Below, one piece after another: positions 8,801-10,653 of a stretch of 10,653 nt of DNA (positions are counted from its first letter, which is position 1; the number at the start of each line of letters is the position of its first letter). The stretch covers positions 1 to 10,653 of the forward strand of contig JAGLWX010000133.1 of the NCBI GenBank assembly GCA_023133185.1. The letters are read 5' to 3'. The translations under genes and the position numbers were made by a program. The stretch comes from Fidelibacterota bacterium. GTDB taxonomy: Bacteria > Fidelibacterota > UBA2242. The notes below the pieces were generated by a model. That model saw only the letters and a program-made list of their open reading frames with translations. It was not told the DNA's origin and made no database searches.

Positions 8801-9817
8801 GCCAATCAATATTACAGTTTTGAAATGCCGGAAAATGGAAGCGCCTATTTTAACATTAAAGCCACATATACCGAAGATGGTAAGCCACCGGAATTTTCCT
8901 TTGTGATTTCGCAAAACAGTTATTTTACCGATGATGTAAGCTTCTACATTATTCCCGATGAACCTTTAACTGCTATCGAGGCGACTTTCAATGAGGAACC
9001 GATTGACCTGGTAGAAATCAATTCGCCGCCAAATATCTATTATTACCGTGTGCTGCTGGATGAGCCGGGCACAAAAACTCTTACTGTTTCAGCAACTGAT
9101 TTTTCAGAGAATATCGGAACAGGCTCCGCTTCCATTCAGGTACAGCTTTTAAAAGCAGCGGAAAACAATCGGATACTTGCTAAGAATACGGCAATCGAAT
9201 TAAACATTTCCGCGGGAGTGCTTGCGAAAGATATTAAGATGCTGCTGTATAGCGGTAAAATGGATCTGGAATTTCCTAAGGACAGAGAGACGATCGGTAT
9301 GCCTGTTTATATCGGACCTGAAAATATTACCTTTAAAAAACCGGCATATTTAAAATTAAAAAATCTTGATAAATCCTTATATTCCGAAAGCGCACTATAC
9401 TTATACCAAAATGAGAAATGGATTCCTGTTTGTCAATATTCCGAAAATATGCCGATTACCAGAACCGGTATTTACCAGCTTTTCAAAACCACGTCTAAGT
9501 ATGAAGCACAACCGGTAACTGTGAACAAATTTCAGCTCTATCCATCTTATCCGAATCCCTTTAACAATTCCACGATCATAAAATATTCTCTGGAAAAAAC
9601 CGGAATGGTATCTCTGAAAATATATGATCTTCTTGGCAAAGAAGTCCGGTCACTGACCAATAATATCCAGCAGCCGGGAGCCTATAAACTTATTTGGAAT
9701 GGAAAAAACAGTTCCGGTCAGATCATTGCTTCGGGAACCTATTTACTAAAACTTACTGTTTCATCAGGCGGCAAGACTCTTTTTGAAAACAAACAAAAAC
9801 TGACCCTGTTGAAATAG
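5888..9817 (+). CDS. Large secreted right-handed beta-helix protein with T9SS-type sorting domain
   Basis: The product has 1309 residues. A signal peptide (residues 1-23, cleavage at LFA|T) runs straight into NYYVRTSGNDSNDGLS, the typical opening of DUF1565-type parallel beta-helix proteins. About 15 rungs follow over residues ~135-476, each with a G-(I/V)-Y-(I/V/G) strand and then an N-N or S-N turn, spaced about 24 residues apart. SPCMDSGDP (557-565) and NIGAYGNT (581-588) close the helix, as in related proteins. Residues ~598-815 hold an acidic, aromatic module (WVLLGVP, GFNMFANPY at 722-730, WQGFWFV at 794-800). Residues ~846-990 form another beta-sandwich-like module, ~1000-1085 an Ig-like one ending in DFSENIGTG, and ~1085-1210 one I cannot assign. 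The sorting domain opens with YPNPFN (1221-1226) and ends at the stop. It is probably a cell-surface or released protein; similar helices bind or cut polysaccharides, but I see no catalytic residues I would name. It likely forms an operon with the FN3/TPR gene 12 bases downstream. Confidence 0.92.
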   Translation: MSPKYKIQIIIFTVIFLTVNLFATNYYVRTSGNDSNDGLSASTAWKTVTKAAKYSLSPGDTVFIGAGDYREQMKVAGSGSDGSPIVFYGDKTGEHTGDAGSIYVGTSSKNNSLHIEGKDNIVAEQIVFQNGKYAGIYIKKSENITIKDCETLWNKKYGIYCKQSQGELTIDSTTVQGGSVAGIGVYYSYSDLDFVIKNSTISDASTGVYVYKTEVDSIWNNVIKKNKNIGIYLRYVDRCDIIAYNRVYENWNHSNIYIYRSSCGIISHNTVYKTKYYGIYVYGNKTSYSLGAVEHNEVYEIWNNYGIYIRYINTDKISNNLIYNFDDRGIYYSGGSKYTVAHIDSNTVHDGWYDGIYIYKAREMKSITGNVVYNTKIGIYWNASPHNTVADFSSNILHHNIAGGIRVRKMEKSAIRNNLIYGNQYSNSWGIYIDDNGNKALDVINNTVYQVGNYGIYGKNIAGVWKNNIVMGNIKGIYGNGKFNVVTSYNCVYKNKYNWYCRASQGKGSFSEDPLFVNPDGVDGTLGGSKWLDDDLHIKSTGVSWHFGAWEPDDADSPCMDSGDPNDDYNNEIKDSGNRINIGAYGNTIQASGQGSGCPMTLVYNDFPDSAWVLLGVPIIPEDDDPLAVYGDDFGGEMPDGENWMCIRWTTEDSVSEYYEYGDGTIYQPPDCYPGIGHFVWQTYEDEPVDVDVIGCPLKIPDTLTVAAAPSVGWDEPSEPPGFNMFANPYNYTIDWSNSKILHYTDNEHYKELTLMKAAENELISRYAYTWDHVKNQYVIITPTEDKDDTLSVWQGFWFVQLDSISDLKLVIPNTKVLSKPSLISRDLSKIRKKHNYKTATVSTEWDWFLKIGAVSDDGKLQDTQNGIGVAATAKDGFDAWDAFDFQGSDIFGNFVQAEFKNCDDKLLAYDLHDQFEYSDNWAFRVKTNEANIGKTFYLVWPQIRLVPESVKFTLYDTLNTTPLIPDLRNFANQYYSFEMPENGSAYFNIKATYTEDGKPPEFSFVISQNSYFTDDVSFYIIPDEPLTAIEATFNEEPIDLVEINSPPNIYYYRVLLDEPGTKTLTVSATDFSENIGTGSASIQVQLLKAAENNRILAKNTAIELNISAGVLAKDIKMLLYSGKMDLEFPKDRETIGMPVYIGPENITFKKPAYLKLKNLDKSLYSESALYLYQNEKWIPVCQYSENMPITRTGIYQLFKTTSKYEAQPVTVNKFQLYPSYPNPFNNSTIIKYSLEKTGMVSLKIYDLLGKEVRSLTNNIQQPGAYKLIWNGKNSSGQIIASGTYLLKLTVSSGGKTLFENKQKLTLLK

Positions 9818-9819
9818 AT

Positions 9820-9823
9820 GGAG
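9820..9823 (+). promoter_or_regulatory. Ribosome binding site deciding the FN3/TPR gene start
   Basis: GGAG ends 6 bases before the ATG at 9830. An in-frame ATG at 9818, directly after the preceding stop codon, overlaps this site and has no Shine-Dalgarno sequence of its own at a suitable distance, so 9830 is preferred. Confidence 0.6.
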
Positions 9824-9829
9824 ACGGAT

Positions 9830-10653
9830 ATGACTAAGATTACGAAATTCGCTGCTCGCTTACTTTTTGTTGTCGCTATTGTAATTTCATTCCGATGTGA
9901 AAAAATAACTTATACTTTCGATAACACCAAGCCGGCTATCAGTAAAGCTCCGGAAGTGGTCTCCGTTGATGATACCAGCGCAACAATTGTTTTTGAGACC
10001 AACGAAGCATGTCATGCTGAAATAAAATACGGTATATCTACCGATTACGATTCAGTGTTTATTATTTCCGAAAACCGTGAATGTCATCAATTTACCATAG
10101 GTTCCCTGATTCCTTATATGGAGTATCATTACAAAATTCATATCTGGGATTTTGCCGATAACGGACCGGTGCAATCCGATGATTACACATTTCAGACACT
10201 TCATAATGAGATCAGCCTGGTAAGGGAAGGATGGAATCTTTACGCTGCCGATGATTTTCAAGGCGCTCAGGCTCTTATGTACGAATCATATCGCATAAAT
10301 CCAAACCGTGCGGAAACTGTGGCGTCTATCGGCTGGACCCAAATAAGGCTGGACTCTCTGCATGAAGCCCGGGGTAATTTTGCCAGAGCCTATTCTCTAA
10401 ATCCCTATCTGCCGATTACCTTAACAGGTCTGGCGCTGCTTGCCCAAATCGACCAAAAACCCGATTCGGCTATCTTTTATTGTAACCAGGTGATTGGCAG
10501 CGATCCCTTTTGGGTTCTGGAGCATAATCCGGTAATCAGTTATAAAAATGTTCGCCTGATTTTAGCGGAATGTTTTTTTCAAAAAGGACAGATGGCTAAT
10601 GCTCAAAGAGAATTAGACCTGGTCTGGGAAGAAAATGGTCTCGATCCTAATAT
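9830..10653 (+). CDS. FN3 plus TPR envelope protein, probable lipoprotein (3' end missing)
   Basis: The frame is open from the ATG at 9830 to the window edge (274 codons seen). Residues 1-22 are a basic then hydrophobic leader followed by Cys23. The preceding SFR is not a canonical lipobox, so lipidation is plausible but uncertain; a plain membrane anchor is the alternative. Residues ~40-123 look like a fibronectin type III / purple-acid-phosphatase-N-like beta sandwich (APEVVSVDDTSATIVF near the start; Y-x-Y-x-I, then D-x-A-D-N-G and F-Q-T at the end). From ~130, about four tetratricopeptide repeats follow, with helix pairs such as YAADDFQGAQALMYESY ending in NPN, then ARGNFARAYSLNP, then a unit ending in GSDP, then GQMANAQRELD. 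TPRs mediate protein-protein contacts, so a scaffold or assembly role at the envelope is likely. The gene follows the beta-helix gene by 12 bases, which implies co-transcription and perhaps a joint function. I do not recognise a named family. Confidence 0.82.
   Translation, partial: MTKITKFAARLLFVVAIVISFRCEKITYTFDNTKPAISKAPEVVSVDDTSATIVFETNEACHAEIKYGISTDYDSVFIISENRECHQFTIGSLIPYMEYHYKIHIWDFADNGPVQSDDYTFQTLHNEISLVREGWNLYAADDFQGAQALMYESYRINPNRAETVASIGWTQIRLDSLHEARGNFARAYSLNPYLPITLTGLALLAQIDQKPDSAIFYCNQVIGSDPFWVLEHNPVISYKNVRLILAECFFQKGQMANAQRELDLVWEENGLDPN

Noticed and set aside
10052..10261. Minus-strand open frame of 69 codons near the right edge
   Set aside because: It is antisense to the FN3 domain coding region, whose plus-strand frame continues unbroken to the edge.

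Overview
The window reads as chromosomal DNA from a Gram-negative member of the Fibrobacterota-Chlorobiota-Bacteroidota (FCB) superphylum. It is moderately AT-rich and densely coding. Two complete proteins end in a 'YPNPFN' C-terminal module of the type IX secretion (T9SS) sorting-domain / FlgD-Ig-like class. A third, incomplete one has the TolB-propeller plus outer-membrane-barrel layout seen in this group. Lineages such as Calditrichota, Marinimicrobia, KSB1 or Cloacimonadota fit best, because Shine-Dalgarno sites are clear before three of the genes, whereas classical Bacteroidota often lack them. The phylum assignment is inference.

Layout. Positions 1-2706 (minus strand, 3' end off the window) encode a secreted HExxH metallopeptidase-like domain followed by a six-repeat TolB/PD40 propeller and an outer-membrane beta-barrel-like region. 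After a 118-base gap, 2825-4780 (minus) encodes a secreted M1 aminopeptidase-family protein with a sorting domain. A 132-base divergent region precedes thyX (4913-5746, plus), a flavin-dependent thymidylate synthase and the only cytoplasmic metabolic gene here. A 141-base intergenic region contains a TGTGA-type inverted repeat cluster and a strong ribosome binding site. It leads into 5888-9817 (plus), a 1309-residue secreted right-handed beta-helix protein with a Tyr-rich rung pattern, several beta-sandwich-like modules and a sorting domain. Twelve bases later a fibronectin-III plus TPR protein, probably membrane-anchored, begins at 9830 and runs off the right edge.

Taken together, four of the five genes are for the cell envelope or exterior: two zinc peptidases, a large surface beta-helix protein and an FN3/TPR partner. 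thyX is a housekeeping gene lying between the two groups. I see no RNA genes, CRISPR arrays, insertion sequences, phage genes or toxin-antitoxin pairs, and no intergenic stretch reaches 300 bases. I found no clearly new defence or mobile system. The least explained parts are the propeller-peptidase-barrel fusion and the beta-helix/FN3-TPR pair.
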